From: Anaerolineae bacterium
Lineage (GTDB): Bacteria > Chloroflexota > Anaerolineae > Caldilineales > Caldilineaceae
Length of the DNA stretch: 64,000 nucleotides
Assembly: GCA_030432295.1 (NCBI GenBank)
Contig: JAUIHI010000009.1
Coordinates: forward strand, 62,001-126,000
Reading direction: 5' to 3'
The notes under the pieces are model-generated. The model ran no database searches and was not told the origin of the DNA. It saw nothing but the letters and a program-made list of their open reading frames with translations. The translations under genes and the position numbers were made by a program. Below, one piece after another: positions 33,445 to 42,565 of the stretch. How positions within the stretch are numbered: position 1 is the stretch's first letter; each line of letters opens with the position of its first letter.

Positions 33445-34428
33445 TTATTGATAGCGAATCCGTGGGTCAAGCCAGGCCAGCAGAATGTCCGATATGAGGG
33501 TGCCGATGATAGTAAGCGCGCTCAGAATCAGAATAAAACTGGCGGCCAGATACATATCCTGGGCCAACAGGGCATTCAGAAGCAAGGGACCGGCTGTGGG
33601 CAGACTGAGAACGACCGAAATAATCGTCGCACCGTTGATCAGCCCTGGCAGCGCCCAACCAGCCGTGCTGATGAATGGGTTGAGGGCAATGCGCACGGGA
33701 TAGCGCAGCAGCAATCGCCGCTCCGATACGCCTTTGGCCCGGGCCGTCTCCACATAAGGTTTGCGCAATTCATCCAACAGATTGGCGCGCATAATGCGGA
33801 TGAGACCGGCTGTCCCACCAACGCCCAGCACAATCAGAGGAACCCACAGATGTTTGAGCAGATCGACAAATTTGGCAAAGGACCACGCGGCTGTCTGATA
33901 ATCTCGGGAGAAAAGCCCCCCGACATTGGTATTGAAATAGCGAAAGCCGATCCACAGCAGAACCAGCGCCAGCAGAAAGTCGGGGATGCCCAGACCGATA
34001 AAGGAAAATGTAGTGAAAAGATAGTCGCCAAACGAATACTGGCGCACCGCGGAATAAACGCCAATGAGAAAGCCTAGAACCCACGTCACTATCAGCGCGC
34101 TGATAGAGATAGCAAACGTCAGCCCGATGCGCTCCCAAATCAGCTCAGAGACGGGTTTGTTCCACACAAAGGAATAGCCGAAATCCCCGTGCAGAATGTC
34201 CCAGGTCCACTTCAGATAGCGCTGATAGATGGGCAGATCCAGGCCAAACTGTTTGCGCAGAGAATCCAGCCGCGCCTGATCGACCGAATCACCGGAGGAC
34301 GCTAATGTGGCCGCGTAAGCGGTAACGTAATCCCCAGGCGGCAATTCGATGATTACAAAGGAGACGAGGGATACCGCCACCAGAGTGATCATCATCAACA
34401 GCAGACGCTGAATGATATATTGAAGCAT
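33445..34428 (-). CDS. Peptide/oligosaccharide ABC permease, DppB type (set 1)
   Basis: A 327-residue permease with first span M-L-Q-Y-I-I-Q-R-L-L-L-M-M and the DppB signature F-S-F-I-G-L-G-I-P-D-F. The EAA loop contains Y-V-E-T-A-R-A-K-G-V-S-E-R-R. The ATG at 34428 with GGAGAACTCGC upstream is preferred to a 17-codon extension that lacks a ribosome site. It pairs with the DppC gene 29 bp downstream. Confidence 0.9.
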   Translation of the reverse strand: MLQYIIQRLLLMMITLVAVSLVSFVIIELPPGDYVTAYAATLASSGDSVDQARLDSLRKQFGLDLPIYQRYLKWTWDILHGDFGYSFVWNKPVSELIWERIGLTFAISISALIVTWVLGFLIGVYSAVRQYSFGDYLFTTFSFIGLGIPDFLLALVLLWIGFRYFNTNVGGLFSRDYQTAAWSFAKFVDLLKHLWVPLIVLGVGGTAGLIRIMRANLLDELRKPYVETARAKGVSERRLLLRYPVRIALNPFISTAGWALPGLINGATIISVVLSLPTAGPLLLNALLAQDMYLAASFILILSALTIIGTLISDILLAWLDPRIRYQ

Positions 34429-34518
34429 GCGAGTTCTCCATAGATTGGCGAGCGGGCTCCGGTAGACACCGCCCGCCAATCTTTACACAGGGGTATTGCA
34501 CATAGCAGAAGGAGAATC

Positions 34519-34553
34519 AGAAGTTCGGCTTTTGCAGAAAAAGCCGAACTTCT
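34519..34553. repeat. Perfect hairpin, AGAAGTTCGGCTTTT family, at a binding-protein/permease junction
   Basis: The 15-bp arms 34519-34533 and 34539-34553 are exact around a 5-base loop. It lies 7 bases past the binding-protein stop. Near-identical sequences recur at 40177-40209 and, more diverged, 39074-39109. Confidence 0.88.
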
Positions 34554-34559
34554 ATCTGC

Positions 34560-36575
34560 CTATGCCTGCCGTTTGAAGTACTGCTCGACGTTCGTGTTGC
34601 CTGGGGTCTGCTGCAACCAGTCGGAGACAGCGTTTTCCGGCACGTTGCGGAAGTTGTTCTTGACGATACCCACGTGGGGCAGATCGCCCACAGTGCCGAT
34701 GAACCAGAGATTCTCGGAGGCATTATCGAAGAATTGCTGGGCCAGTGCGGGCAGGGCATCGGGTGATGCACCACGGATCTGGTCATACAGAGCGTACTGA
34801 TCTTGGACTTCTGTGGGCGGTTCCTCGCCCTGTGCGCCCTGGCTCTGATACCAATCCCACCAGAGACCACCTGTGGACGGCGGCGTCCCTCCCCGATAAG
34901 GGAAGAAGGACCACGGCTCGATCAGGGGTGTCAGACAGCGGTCCATAATCCAGATGCCCATATCCATCTCTTCGCCAGCAGTACCGCGTTGGGAGAAGAG
35001 GGTGCGGTCTTCTTCTTTGGGGATGGCACGAATTCCGATCTCTTTCCAGGAATCGGTGATCATCTGCACTGCATCGCGCCAGGGGCCAAAGATGGGGGCA
35101 TACTCGATGGAGATGCTGAGGGGAGTGCCATCTGCGCGCAGGCGATAGCCTTCATTGTCCTTTTCGGTCAAGCCAATTCCATCCAGTAATTGATTGGCCT
35201 GGGCCGGATCGAACTCGGCGTAACGGATCGCATTCTCTTCTTTATAGTAGGGACTTTCTTTGATCACCGTTGCCTGGCGGCCGGTACCAAAGCCCTGGTA
35301 GGCCAGTTCGGCGATCTGGCTACGGTTGATACCTACCGAGAGAGCGATCCGGAAGTCTTTGGTGCGGAAAAGGTCGCGCAGACCTTCATCCGTGTGATTG
35401 TAGTTGGGGTGAAGCAGGCAATTGGACCCTTCGGCCAACGCCCACCGCATCACCCGGTATTCGCCCTGTTCCATATTTTCGATGAAGAGGGGGTAGTTCT
35501 GCCACAGAATGTGACGGAACTGGCAGTCGATCTCACCTGCCACTGCTTTGAGGTTGGCCAAATCAGCGTTCTCGACCACATCCCAGGTGATGCTGTCCAG
35601 GTAGGGAAGTTGATTGCCTTCTGTATCCACTTTGTAGAAGTAGGGATTGCGCTCGGCCACCACTGGCACGTCCGGCGGAACCCGTGTGGGAACCCATGCC
35701 CAGATGTGGGGCTGCTCTGGGTTCTGCCAGTTGCGCTTCTGCCCAAAGAGCTGGAACCATTCGTCAAAGCCCGCGTCTGCGGTCAACTGGGCCAGAGTTG
35801 CCTCGTCCGTATAGCTAGGATGGAATTGGGTCAGATAGTGTTTGGGGTAGTCGCTGATCGAACTGCTGGACGGTCCCGCCAACATCTGGAGAAAGAGGCC
35901 ATAGGAATTCTCAAACTTGAAATTGATCGTAAAGTCATCCACCTTTTCGATCACCCCCGGATTGGCCGTGACCGGGTCTTTGAACCAACTGGGGATGCTC
36001 GGTGTCAGGTCTGTGTTCAGCAACACATCGTCGTGCCAGAACATATAATCGTCGGCTGTAAACGGCTCGCCGTCGGACCAGTGCATGCCCTGCCGCAGGT
36101 GCATCGTGAAGACCGTCGCGTCGTCGTTGACTTCGTAGCTCTCGACAATGTTGGCGACCACACCGCTGCCATCTTCGTTCCAGCGCAGCAGATTCTCATA
36201 GGAGAGACGATTTGTGATGGTTCCGGCGTCGCCGGGGCCGACAGCCACCCGATACCAGGTTCCGCCATATTCGCCGATCTCTTCGACCACCGGGATGACC
36301 CGGGGATTCTGGGGCAGGCGCTCATCCACCGGGGGCAATGAACCGGCATTGACCATTTCTGCCAACATCGGTGCTTCCTTGTACTGGGAAGCAGCAGCAG
36401 CGGGCGCCGCTTCACCAGCAGCCGGGACTGCCGTCGGCGCAGCAGGCGCTGCTGCCGGCGCTTCTGCCGCGGGTGATGAGCCACAGGCGGCCAACAGCGC
36501 GCTTGCCGAAGCAACCGCAGACAGTTGCAGGAACTGCCGTCTGGACACACGTTCGGACTGCGTTTTCATTCGCAT
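34560..36575 (-). CDS. Family-5 ABC substrate-binding lipoprotein (set 1)
   Basis: A 671-residue extracytoplasmic binding protein. Twin arginines R12-R13 in S-R-R-Q-F-L-Q-L, then A-L-L-A-A-C make Cys31 the lipid anchor. An Ala/Pro linker (32-65) follows. The mature start A-P-M-L-A-E-M-V-N-A-G-S-L-P-P-V-D-E-R-L-P is nearly identical to that of the set 2 protein. W-S-D-G-E-P-F-T-A-D-D is the family-5 motif. Ligand could be peptide or oligosaccharide; the glycan-degrading neighbours favour the latter. The ATG at 36575 has AGGAGA six bases upstream, better placed than the second Met two codons on. Confidence 0.9.
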   Translation of the reverse strand: MRMKTQSERVSRRQFLQLSAVASASALLAACGSSPAAEAPAAAPAAPTAVPAAGEAAPAAAASQYKEAPMLAEMVNAGSLPPVDERLPQNPRVIPVVEEIGEYGGTWYRVAVGPGDAGTITNRLSYENLLRWNEDGSGVVANIVESYEVNDDATVFTMHLRQGMHWSDGEPFTADDYMFWHDDVLLNTDLTPSIPSWFKDPVTANPGVIEKVDDFTINFKFENSYGLFLQMLAGPSSSSISDYPKHYLTQFHPSYTDEATLAQLTADAGFDEWFQLFGQKRNWQNPEQPHIWAWVPTRVPPDVPVVAERNPYFYKVDTEGNQLPYLDSITWDVVENADLANLKAVAGEIDCQFRHILWQNYPLFIENMEQGEYRVMRWALAEGSNCLLHPNYNHTDEGLRDLFRTKDFRIALSVGINRSQIAELAYQGFGTGRQATVIKESPYYKEENAIRYAEFDPAQANQLLDGIGLTEKDNEGYRLRADGTPLSISIEYAPIFGPWRDAVQMITDSWKEIGIRAIPKEEDRTLFSQRGTAGEEMDMGIWIMDRCLTPLIEPWSFFPYRGGTPPSTGGLWWDWYQSQGAQGEEPPTEVQDQYALYDQIRGASPDALPALAQQFFDNASENLWFIGTVGDLPHVGIVKNNFRNVPENAVSDWLQQTPGNTNVEQYFKRQA

Positions 36576-36677
36576 AGCTTGTCTCCTAATCTCTTGACTG
36601 AATGATTTGTGAGCAAGACACAACTGAAACTATCTATAGAGAAGTCAACAATCCGACTGACTTCTTTACAAAACACG

Positions 36678-37754
36678 CTATTCGTATAGCACGCACCGCA
36701 CTTTGTGGCCGCCTTCCAGTTCCAGAAAGGGAGGACTTTTTACATCACACACGCCCTGGATGGCCTGGGGGCAGCGGGGATGGAAGGGACAGCCCTTTGG
36801 GATGGAATAGGGATCGGGCACTGTGCCGCGGATGGCAGTCAGGCGGCTGGTCTGGTGTTGGGCAGATTTGCGCCCCAGCATTGGGATAGAGCGCAGGAGT
36901 GAACGGGTGTAGGGATGTTTGGGGTCGTAGAAGATCGTGTCCACATCTGCCATCTCCACCACTTCGCCCAAGTACATCACCACCACATAATCGGCCATCT
37001 GGGCGATGACGCCCAAATCGTGGGTGATGAAGATAATTGCCATGCCCAACTCTTCCTGCAAGCCCTGCATCAGCGTCAGAATCTGGGCCTGGGTGGTCAC
37101 GTCCAGGGCGGTGGTCGGTTCATCGGCGATGAGCAGGGCCGGACGGCAGGAGAGGGCCATTGCGATCATCGCCCGCTGGCGCATACCGCCGCTCAACTGG
37201 TGGGGGTAGCGGTCCACAATCCGCTCCGGGTCGGGCATACCCACCTGGCGCAGAGTGTCGATGGCAATCTGGCGGGCCTCGGCCTTCGTCACTTCCTGGT
37301 GGAGCAGAATAGCTTCCATAATCTGGTCGCCTACTGTATGCACAGGACTGAGGGAGGTCATCGGCTCCTGGAAGACCATCGAAATTTCAAAGCCGCGGAT
37401 AGAGCGGGCCTTGTCTCCCATCGGGTCCAACTGCGCCATATCCACGACTTCTTTGGTCGTGCTGCCAGCCTCGCCGTGGGTCAGGTGAAAGAGAACTTCC
37501 CCTTCTACAATGCGGCCCGGCGGGGGCACAATCGACATCACCGAGCGGGCCATCACTGACTTGCCGCAGCCGCTCTCCCCCACAATTCCCACTGTCTGGC
37601 CTTTGTGGACCGTAAAATCGACATCCTCGACCGCGCGCACAACGCCCTGCTGCAGGAAGAAGTGGGTCTTCAGCCCCTTCACTTCCAACAGAACGTCTGC
37701 ATTATTTCCAACTATCGTGCGACTTTGGGGATCGCTAACGGGCACTGTTGCCAT
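36678..37754 (-). CDS. Oligopeptide-type ABC ATPase, DppD/OppD type
   Basis: A 358-residue ATPase. Walker A is G59-E-S-G-C-G-K-S66, the signature is Q-L-S-G-G-M-R-Q-R and Walker B is A-L-L-I-A-D-E-P-T-T-A-L-D. The C-terminal C-P-F-H-P-R-C-P-x6-C-x7-... motif is the iron-sulfur-like oligopeptide extension. It sits between permease set 2 and binding protein set 1. It is the only DppD-type gene for both sets, so it probably serves two transporters. Confidence 0.92.
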   Translation of the reverse strand: MATVPVSDPQSRTIVGNNADVLLEVKGLKTHFFLQQGVVRAVEDVDFTVHKGQTVGIVGESGCGKSVMARSVMSIVPPPGRIVEGEVLFHLTHGEAGSTTKEVVDMAQLDPMGDKARSIRGFEISMVFQEPMTSLSPVHTVGDQIMEAILLHQEVTKAEARQIAIDTLRQVGMPDPERIVDRYPHQLSGGMRQRAMIAMALSCRPALLIADEPTTALDVTTQAQILTLMQGLQEELGMAIIFITHDLGVIAQMADYVVVMYLGEVVEMADVDTIFYDPKHPYTRSLLRSIPMLGRKSAQHQTSRLTAIRGTVPDPYSIPKGCPFHPRCPQAIQGVCDVKSPPFLELEGGHKVRCVLYE

Positions 37755-37836
37755 TGGGGTCTCCTAAAGAAAGTAATTCACAGATTGAACTGGTGTGGGA
37801 ATGGCGGCTTGCCGTTCGTCACTACGCACCACGTGT

Positions 37837-39018
37837 CTATTTCGCATACGGATCCGCCGCATCCCGAATGCCGTCACCCAGGAAGTTGAAGGCGAGAACA
37901 GTCAAAATAACAGCCAGGGCAGGCAGCAGCACCCAGGGGGCCAGGGCCACCGAACGCAGATTCTGGGCTTCTTGCAGCAGTACACCCCAACTGATGGCGG
38001 GGGCGCGCAATCCCAGCCCCAGGAAGCTCAACCCCGTCTCCGAAAGGATAATGCCGGGGATAGAGAGGGTCAGGCTGGCGATGATGTGACTGAGGAAGGA
38101 TGGCATCATATGGCGCAAAATGATGCGCATTTCGCTGGAACCGGCGAAGCGGGCCGCCATGACGAAATCTTCTTCCCGCATACTCAGGAAGCGCCCGCGC
38201 ACCACACGGGCCAGCCCCGTCCAGCCCACAAAGGCCAGAACGATTGTAATCCCAAAATACAATTGTACGACCGGCAGATCTGCGGGCAGGGCCGCGGCCA
38301 GGGCCATAATCAGCGGGATTTCCGGAATCGAGCGGATGAATTCGATGAGACGTTGGATAACGTTGTCGATCGTCCCACCGTAGTAGCCGGAGACGCCGCC
38401 CAACACAATTCCTACCACCAGGCTAACGACGACAGCTACCAGCCCAATCGTCAGAGAGATGCGTGCGCCGTAGCAGACACGGGAGAAAAGGTCCCGCCCC
38501 AACCGATCTGCGCCAAGCAGAAAGAAGCCCATCTCGTCTCGGGGCGCATCCACGCCAAACAGGTGAGTAGTGGCATTCCAGCGTCCCAGAATTTCGTACT
38601 CTGGCCCTTGTACAAAGAAACGAATGGGATAGATCGTCTCCGTGTCTTCCACATAGTTGTTGCGCAAGGTTTCCGGGTCCCGTTCCCGCAGGGTCTTGTA
38701 GATGAAGGGGCGTTGTAGCTTGCCGTTCGTATCTACAATGTGTATCTGGGTGGGCGGAGCCAATTTGAACTGCACAAAGGAATTGTCTGGATTATAGGGA
38801 GCCACGAATTCAGCAAAGATAGCTACCAGATAGAAAAGAATGACAATTATTGCGCTGATCAACGCCATCTTGTGCTTGAGAAAACGCCACCACATCAACT
38901 GCAAATAAGAGGCGACAAAAATCTTCTCGTCCCCCTTGACTTCCTCAATGAAGTCCTGTTCGGAAAGGGGGGTATCTTCATCGGCCCGTTCGAGCCAGGA
39001 TTTCTCTACTCTCTGCAT
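37837..39018 (-). CDS. Peptide/oligosaccharide ABC permease, DppC type (set 2)
   Basis: A 393-residue permease closely related to the set 1 DppC, with the same long periplasmic segment (I-H-I-V-D-T-N-G, then H-L-F-G-V-D) before G-A-D-R-L-G-R-D-L-F-S-R. The EAA loop includes F-V-M-A-A-R-F-A-G-S-S-E-M-R-I-I-L-R-H. The ATG at 39018 (MQRVEK) has GGAGAAACGCT upstream. An in-frame TTG 12 codons earlier lacks one. The similarity to set 1 indicates duplication of a binding protein-DppB-DppC cassette. Confidence 0.88.
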   Translation of the reverse strand: MQRVEKSWLERADEDTPLSEQDFIEEVKGDEKIFVASYLQLMWWRFLKHKMALISAIIVILFYLVAIFAEFVAPYNPDNSFVQFKLAPPTQIHIVDTNGKLQRPFIYKTLRERDPETLRNNYVEDTETIYPIRFFVQGPEYEILGRWNATTHLFGVDAPRDEMGFFLLGADRLGRDLFSRVCYGARISLTIGLVAVVVSLVVGIVLGGVSGYYGGTIDNVIQRLIEFIRSIPEIPLIMALAAALPADLPVVQLYFGITIVLAFVGWTGLARVVRGRFLSMREEDFVMAARFAGSSEMRIILRHMMPSFLSHIIASLTLSIPGIILSETGLSFLGLGLRAPAISWGVLLQEAQNLRSVALAPWVLLPALAVILTVLAFNFLGDGIRDAADPYAK

Positions 39019-39073
39019 AGCGTTTCTCCGCAGATAGTCTACCGTTTTCGACAATTGTTACGACGAGTCCGCT

Positions 39074-39109
39074 GCAAAGTTCGACTCTTGTGAAAAAATC
39101 GAACTTCGC
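39074..39109. repeat. Hairpin of the AAGTTCGA family between two permease genes
   Basis: The arms 39074-39084 and 39099-39109 pair over 11 bp with one mismatch. It is a weaker member of the family found at 34519 and 40177. Confidence 0.65.
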
Positions 39110-39114
39110 ATTTG

Positions 39115-40101
39115 CTACTGAAGCCGAATGCGTGGGTCCACCAGGGCCAACAGGATGTCCGAAATCAGCGTACCGATGACTGTCAGTACACTGAGGAGCA
39201 GAATGAAGCTGCCCGCCAGATACATATCCTGGGTGGTGAGGGCACGCAACAACATCGGCCCGGTGGTCTGCAAACTGAGTACCACTGCCACCAGTGTGAC
39301 ACCGGAGACGAGACTGGCCAGGGACCAGCCCACTGTGCTGAAGAAGGGGTTGAGGGCCACCCGCACCGGATATTTCCAGATCAATTTGCTCTCTTTCACA
39401 CCCTTGGCCCGGGCTGTCTCCACATAGGGTTTGTTCAATTCATCCAGCAGATTGGCCCGGGTGATGCGGATGTTGCCCGCAGTACCGTTGACGGCCACAA
39501 TCGCCATCGGGACCCAAATGTGCTTGAGCATATCCACCACTTTGGCCCAGTTCCAGGGCGCGTTGATATACTCTTCTGAAAAGAGACCACCCACATTCAT
39601 CCCAAACTGGTTCTGAAGTACAAATAAAACGATAAGGGCTAACATAAAGCCGGGCGTACCCAGCCCAATAAAACTGAACGCGGTCATTGTATAGTCAAGT
39701 ATCGAGTATTGATGGGTCGCCGAATAGACCCCAATCGGTATGGCTATAAACCAACTGACCAGCAGGGAAGAGAGTGAGATGATCATTGTCAACCCCAGCC
39801 GCTCCCAGATCAGCTCCTTCACGGGCTTCTGCCAATCCATAGACTGGCCCCAATCCCCGCGCAGAAAGATGCCGGATATCCACTTGCCATATTGGACGTA
39901 GACCGGCTCACCCAGACCATAACGCACCCGTAATGATTCTAGTTGAGATTCGTCAATAATATCCCCCTCCTGACGCAACTGGGCCACATAAGAGGTCAGG
40001 AAATCACCCGGCGGCAACTGGATAATCACAAAAGAGAGGATCGAAATGGCGATCAGTGTCGGGATCATATACAACACACGCCGTATAATATAGATTGTCA
40101 T
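39115..40101 (-). CDS. Peptide/oligosaccharide ABC permease, DppB type (set 2)
   Basis: A 328-residue permease with the same architecture as the set 1 DppB: F-S-F-I-G-L-G-T-P-G-F and the EAA loop Y-V-E-T-A-R-A-K-G-V-K-E-S-K. GGAGAGCATGAA precedes the ATG at 40101. It pairs with the DppC gene downstream at 37837. Confidence 0.9.
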   Translation of the reverse strand: MTIYIIRRVLYMIPTLIAISILSFVIIQLPPGDFLTSYVAQLRQEGDIIDESQLESLRVRYGLGEPVYVQYGKWISGIFLRGDWGQSMDWQKPVKELIWERLGLTMIISLSSLLVSWFIAIPIGVYSATHQYSILDYTMTAFSFIGLGTPGFMLALIVLFVLQNQFGMNVGGLFSEEYINAPWNWAKVVDMLKHIWVPMAIVAVNGTAGNIRITRANLLDELNKPYVETARAKGVKESKLIWKYPVRVALNPFFSTVGWSLASLVSGVTLVAVVLSLQTTGPMLLRALTTQDMYLAGSFILLLSVLTVIGTLISDILLALVDPRIRLQ

Positions 40102-40135
40102 TTCATGCTCTCCAGAAGATTGCGAAGTGTTACGA

Positions 40136-40209
40136 GAGACCTGCCAGATTCTAGAAATCTGGCAGGTCTCGCCTTTAGAAGTTCGACTTCTCCGAGAAGC
40201 CGAACTTCT
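40136..40209. repeat. Two adjacent hairpins at the set 2 binding-protein/permease junction
   Basis: The first hairpin has exact 15-bp arms 40136-40150 and 40156-40170 (GAGACCTGCCAGATT). The second has arms 40177-40191 and 40195-40209, AGAAGTTCG family, one mismatch. Together they fill most of the 124-bp gap between the binding-protein stop and the DppB ATG. Confidence 0.88.
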
Positions 40210-40225
40210 ATTTTCTAGTGTCTAC

Positions 40226-42244
40226 CTATGCTTCCCAGTAGTAGGTCTCGGTGTTGAGCAGGTGCTCGTCACCGGTCGGGTCGTCCACGGGGAAACCAGG
40301 CAGATAGTTCTTCACGCCATTCTTGACGATAATCAGCGTGGGGCCTTCGCCCAGGTAGCCAACCATTGGCAGTTCTTCGGCCCAGATGTCGAGAATCTGG
40401 AAGAAGAGTTCATTCTGCTTGGCGGGATCGGCCTCGGCCTGAATCTGGTCCCACAGACCCCAGATATTCCAGACCCAGTGGTCCGCTGGCGGTTCTTGAC
40501 CTGTGGGGTTTGTGCCATTGGTGGTTTTCCACAGCGCCCAGGCCGCGGCCCAGGGGCGATCCGGCTGTTCGCAGGTCCAGATGATCGGTGCCGCCAGGGG
40601 CACGACTGTGCGGTCGCCGCCCCAGAAAGCCGCTTCGATTTCATTGGCCTCGTAATGGGCAGTGTAGAGGGAACGCTCGGAGTACTTGTAGGCTGCCGAG
40701 ATACCCACTTCCGCGTAGTACTTGACGATCTGGTTCACAGCGTCTTCAGTGACGGAGCCAGCTGCATCCGTACCTTCGATGATGAAACTGATCGCGTCAG
40801 ATGTGCCGGGCCAGACCCGCATCCCGTCTGCGTTCTTTTCCGCATAGCCGGCGCCATCCAACAGCGCGTTGGCCGCATCCACATCATACTCGATGTGGGC
40901 GTTGGCCTGCTTGGGATAGGCCTGGGCCGATACGCTCAAGGGGCTGTACTGGCGGGGAATCATCAGGCCGTCGTAGACCAGTTCGTTGAGTGCATCGCGA
41001 TCCACAGCAATCGAGAGAGCGATACGTACATCCCGCTTGTTGAAGAACTCGCGCAACTGGTCATTGGGTGTGGTCAGATTAAGCTGCATCGCCACGTGGC
41101 CGGAACTCTTGCCCACAAAGACCTGATAGCCGCCGTCTTCTTCGCTTTCCTTGTAGAGGGTGAAGTTAGGGGTCTGCACGTGGCGGGACTGGAAGTCAAC
41201 CTCGCCGTTGATGATGCGCAGATCGAATACGTCGTTGGCTTCAAAGAAGCGGTGGCTGATCTTATCCACATAGGGCAATTGCTGGCCCTCTGCATCCACT
41301 GCAAAGAAGTAGGGGTTGCGCTCCATCTCGAAGAGTTCACCAGACAACTCGTTCATGGCTCGCCAGCCGCCCAGCATAGGTGTCTCGCCACCGCTATACC
41401 AGTAGCGCTTGGCATCGAAGAGTTCGGTCCAATCATTGAGACCGGCTTCGTTGACGGCGGCTTCCAGCGCGGCTTTGTCTTCGGTCAGATCGTTGTGGAA
41501 CTGGGCCAGGTAATGCCCCGGCGCAAAGAAGTCCCGATTCTGACGGGTCAGACTGTACGGCAGCAAAGGCTTGGGATCTGCATAGCTGATCTTGACTGTA
41601 TAGTCGTCAACAGCTTCCACTGTGGCCGGTGTGTTTTCAGCACCGCTGGTCATCCAGGCAGATGGGCCACCAGGCTGGACTTCGCTGTTGTTCTGGATAT
41701 TGTCCCACCACCACATCACATCAGCTGTGGTCAGGGCCGTGCCGTCGGACCACTTCATCCCTTCGCGCAGATGGATAACCCATTCGCTACCATCCGAATT
41801 GACTTCCCAGGACTCGGCGATGCGGGGTTGCAGGTTCAGGCTCTGATCGTACCAGACCAGCAAACGGTCGACGTGCTTCGTGGGTCCCCAGCGATCAGAG
41901 ACGCCCTTGAAGCCCCGGCGGAAAGTGCCACCGTAGGTGCCGATGGATTCGGCCACAGGCATGACCATTGGGTTCGAGGGCAGGCGTTCGTCCACCGGGG
42001 GCAAAGAGCCAGCCTGGACCAGTTCTGCCAGCATTGGAGCCTCGGAATACTGTGAGGTTGCTGCGGCAGGCGCAGCGGCGGGAGCAGCAGCAGGTTCTGC
42101 GGCTGCGGGGGCGGCAGGTTCTGCCGCAGCGGGGGCCGGTTCACCGGCTGAACCACAGGCTACGGTGACAACACCTGCGCCGGCCAACGCCGAAACCCGC
42201 AGGAACTCTCGCCGTGAGACGCCCCGATTGACGAGCTTTCTCAT
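40226..42244 (-). CDS. Family-5 ABC substrate-binding lipoprotein (set 2)
   Basis: A 672-residue binding protein. The Tat signal is R11-R12 in S-R-R-E-F-L-R-V, with a lipidated Cys30 in T-V-A-C, then a linker rich in A-A-P-A-A repeats. The mature start S-E-A-P-M-L-A-E-L-V-Q-A-G-S-L-P-P-V-D-E-R-L-P and the W-S-D-G-T-A-L-T-T-A-D motif match the set 1 protein. The ligand pocket region differs (W-W-W-D-N-I-Q, R-Y-W-Y-S-G-G-E-T-P), so the two probably bind different oligomers. GGAGGTATTCC lies directly before the ATG. It heads the set 2 cassette. Confidence 0.9.
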   Translation of the reverse strand: MRKLVNRGVSRREFLRVSALAGAGVVTVACGSAGEPAPAAAEPAAPAAAEPAAAPAAAPAAATSQYSEAPMLAELVQAGSLPPVDERLPSNPMVMPVAESIGTYGGTFRRGFKGVSDRWGPTKHVDRLLVWYDQSLNLQPRIAESWEVNSDGSEWVIHLREGMKWSDGTALTTADVMWWWDNIQNNSEVQPGGPSAWMTSGAENTPATVEAVDDYTVKISYADPKPLLPYSLTRQNRDFFAPGHYLAQFHNDLTEDKAALEAAVNEAGLNDWTELFDAKRYWYSGGETPMLGGWRAMNELSGELFEMERNPYFFAVDAEGQQLPYVDKISHRFFEANDVFDLRIINGEVDFQSRHVQTPNFTLYKESEEDGGYQVFVGKSSGHVAMQLNLTTPNDQLREFFNKRDVRIALSIAVDRDALNELVYDGLMIPRQYSPLSVSAQAYPKQANAHIEYDVDAANALLDGAGYAEKNADGMRVWPGTSDAISFIIEGTDAAGSVTEDAVNQIVKYYAEVGISAAYKYSERSLYTAHYEANEIEAAFWGGDRTVVPLAAPIIWTCEQPDRPWAAAWALWKTTNGTNPTGQEPPADHWVWNIWGLWDQIQAEADPAKQNELFFQILDIWAEELPMVGYLGEGPTLIIVKNGVKNYLPGFPVDDPTGDEHLLNTETYYWEA

Positions 42245-42391
42245 GGAATACCTCCTCTGAAAATTGGAAAAACCTAAGCGTACAACCTACTGTATCGTGA
42301 CGTGCCGTGGATGTGGGGGTGGCACACACGGAACGGTACAGCCGAAAAACGTACTGCGTAAGGTGGCGAAGCCACAAGCGACGTGCAAATC

Positions 42392-42560
42392 GGACCAGTG
42401 AGCGCCGGTTGAGTAGCCCGGAATCTGCGGAGGGCGTATCGAAACCAAGCGAACGGGTGTTGAGAAGAAGCTTCCTCTACCCGCTGGGTTTCACTTCGAC
42501 AGGCTCAGTACAAGCGATACGGCGGGGAAAAGCACCCGCCTATTCAACCTGCGCTGGACC
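42392..42560. repeat. Long palindromic element, GGACCAGTGAGCGC family, copy 2
   Basis: The outer ends GGACCAGTGAGCGCCGGTTGAG and CTATTCAACCTGCGCTGGACC pair imperfectly; inner CGTATCGAAACC and an AGCGATACG segment also pair. It shares long stretches with 28386-28516. The 320-bp gap 42245-42565 contains this element, and I see no gene or clear promoter in it. Confidence 0.75.
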
Positions 42561-42565
42561 GATCT

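Noticed and set aside
40127-42055. 642-codon plus-strand frame
   Set aside because: Antisense to the set 2 binding protein, which has a clear Tat signal, lipobox and family motifs.
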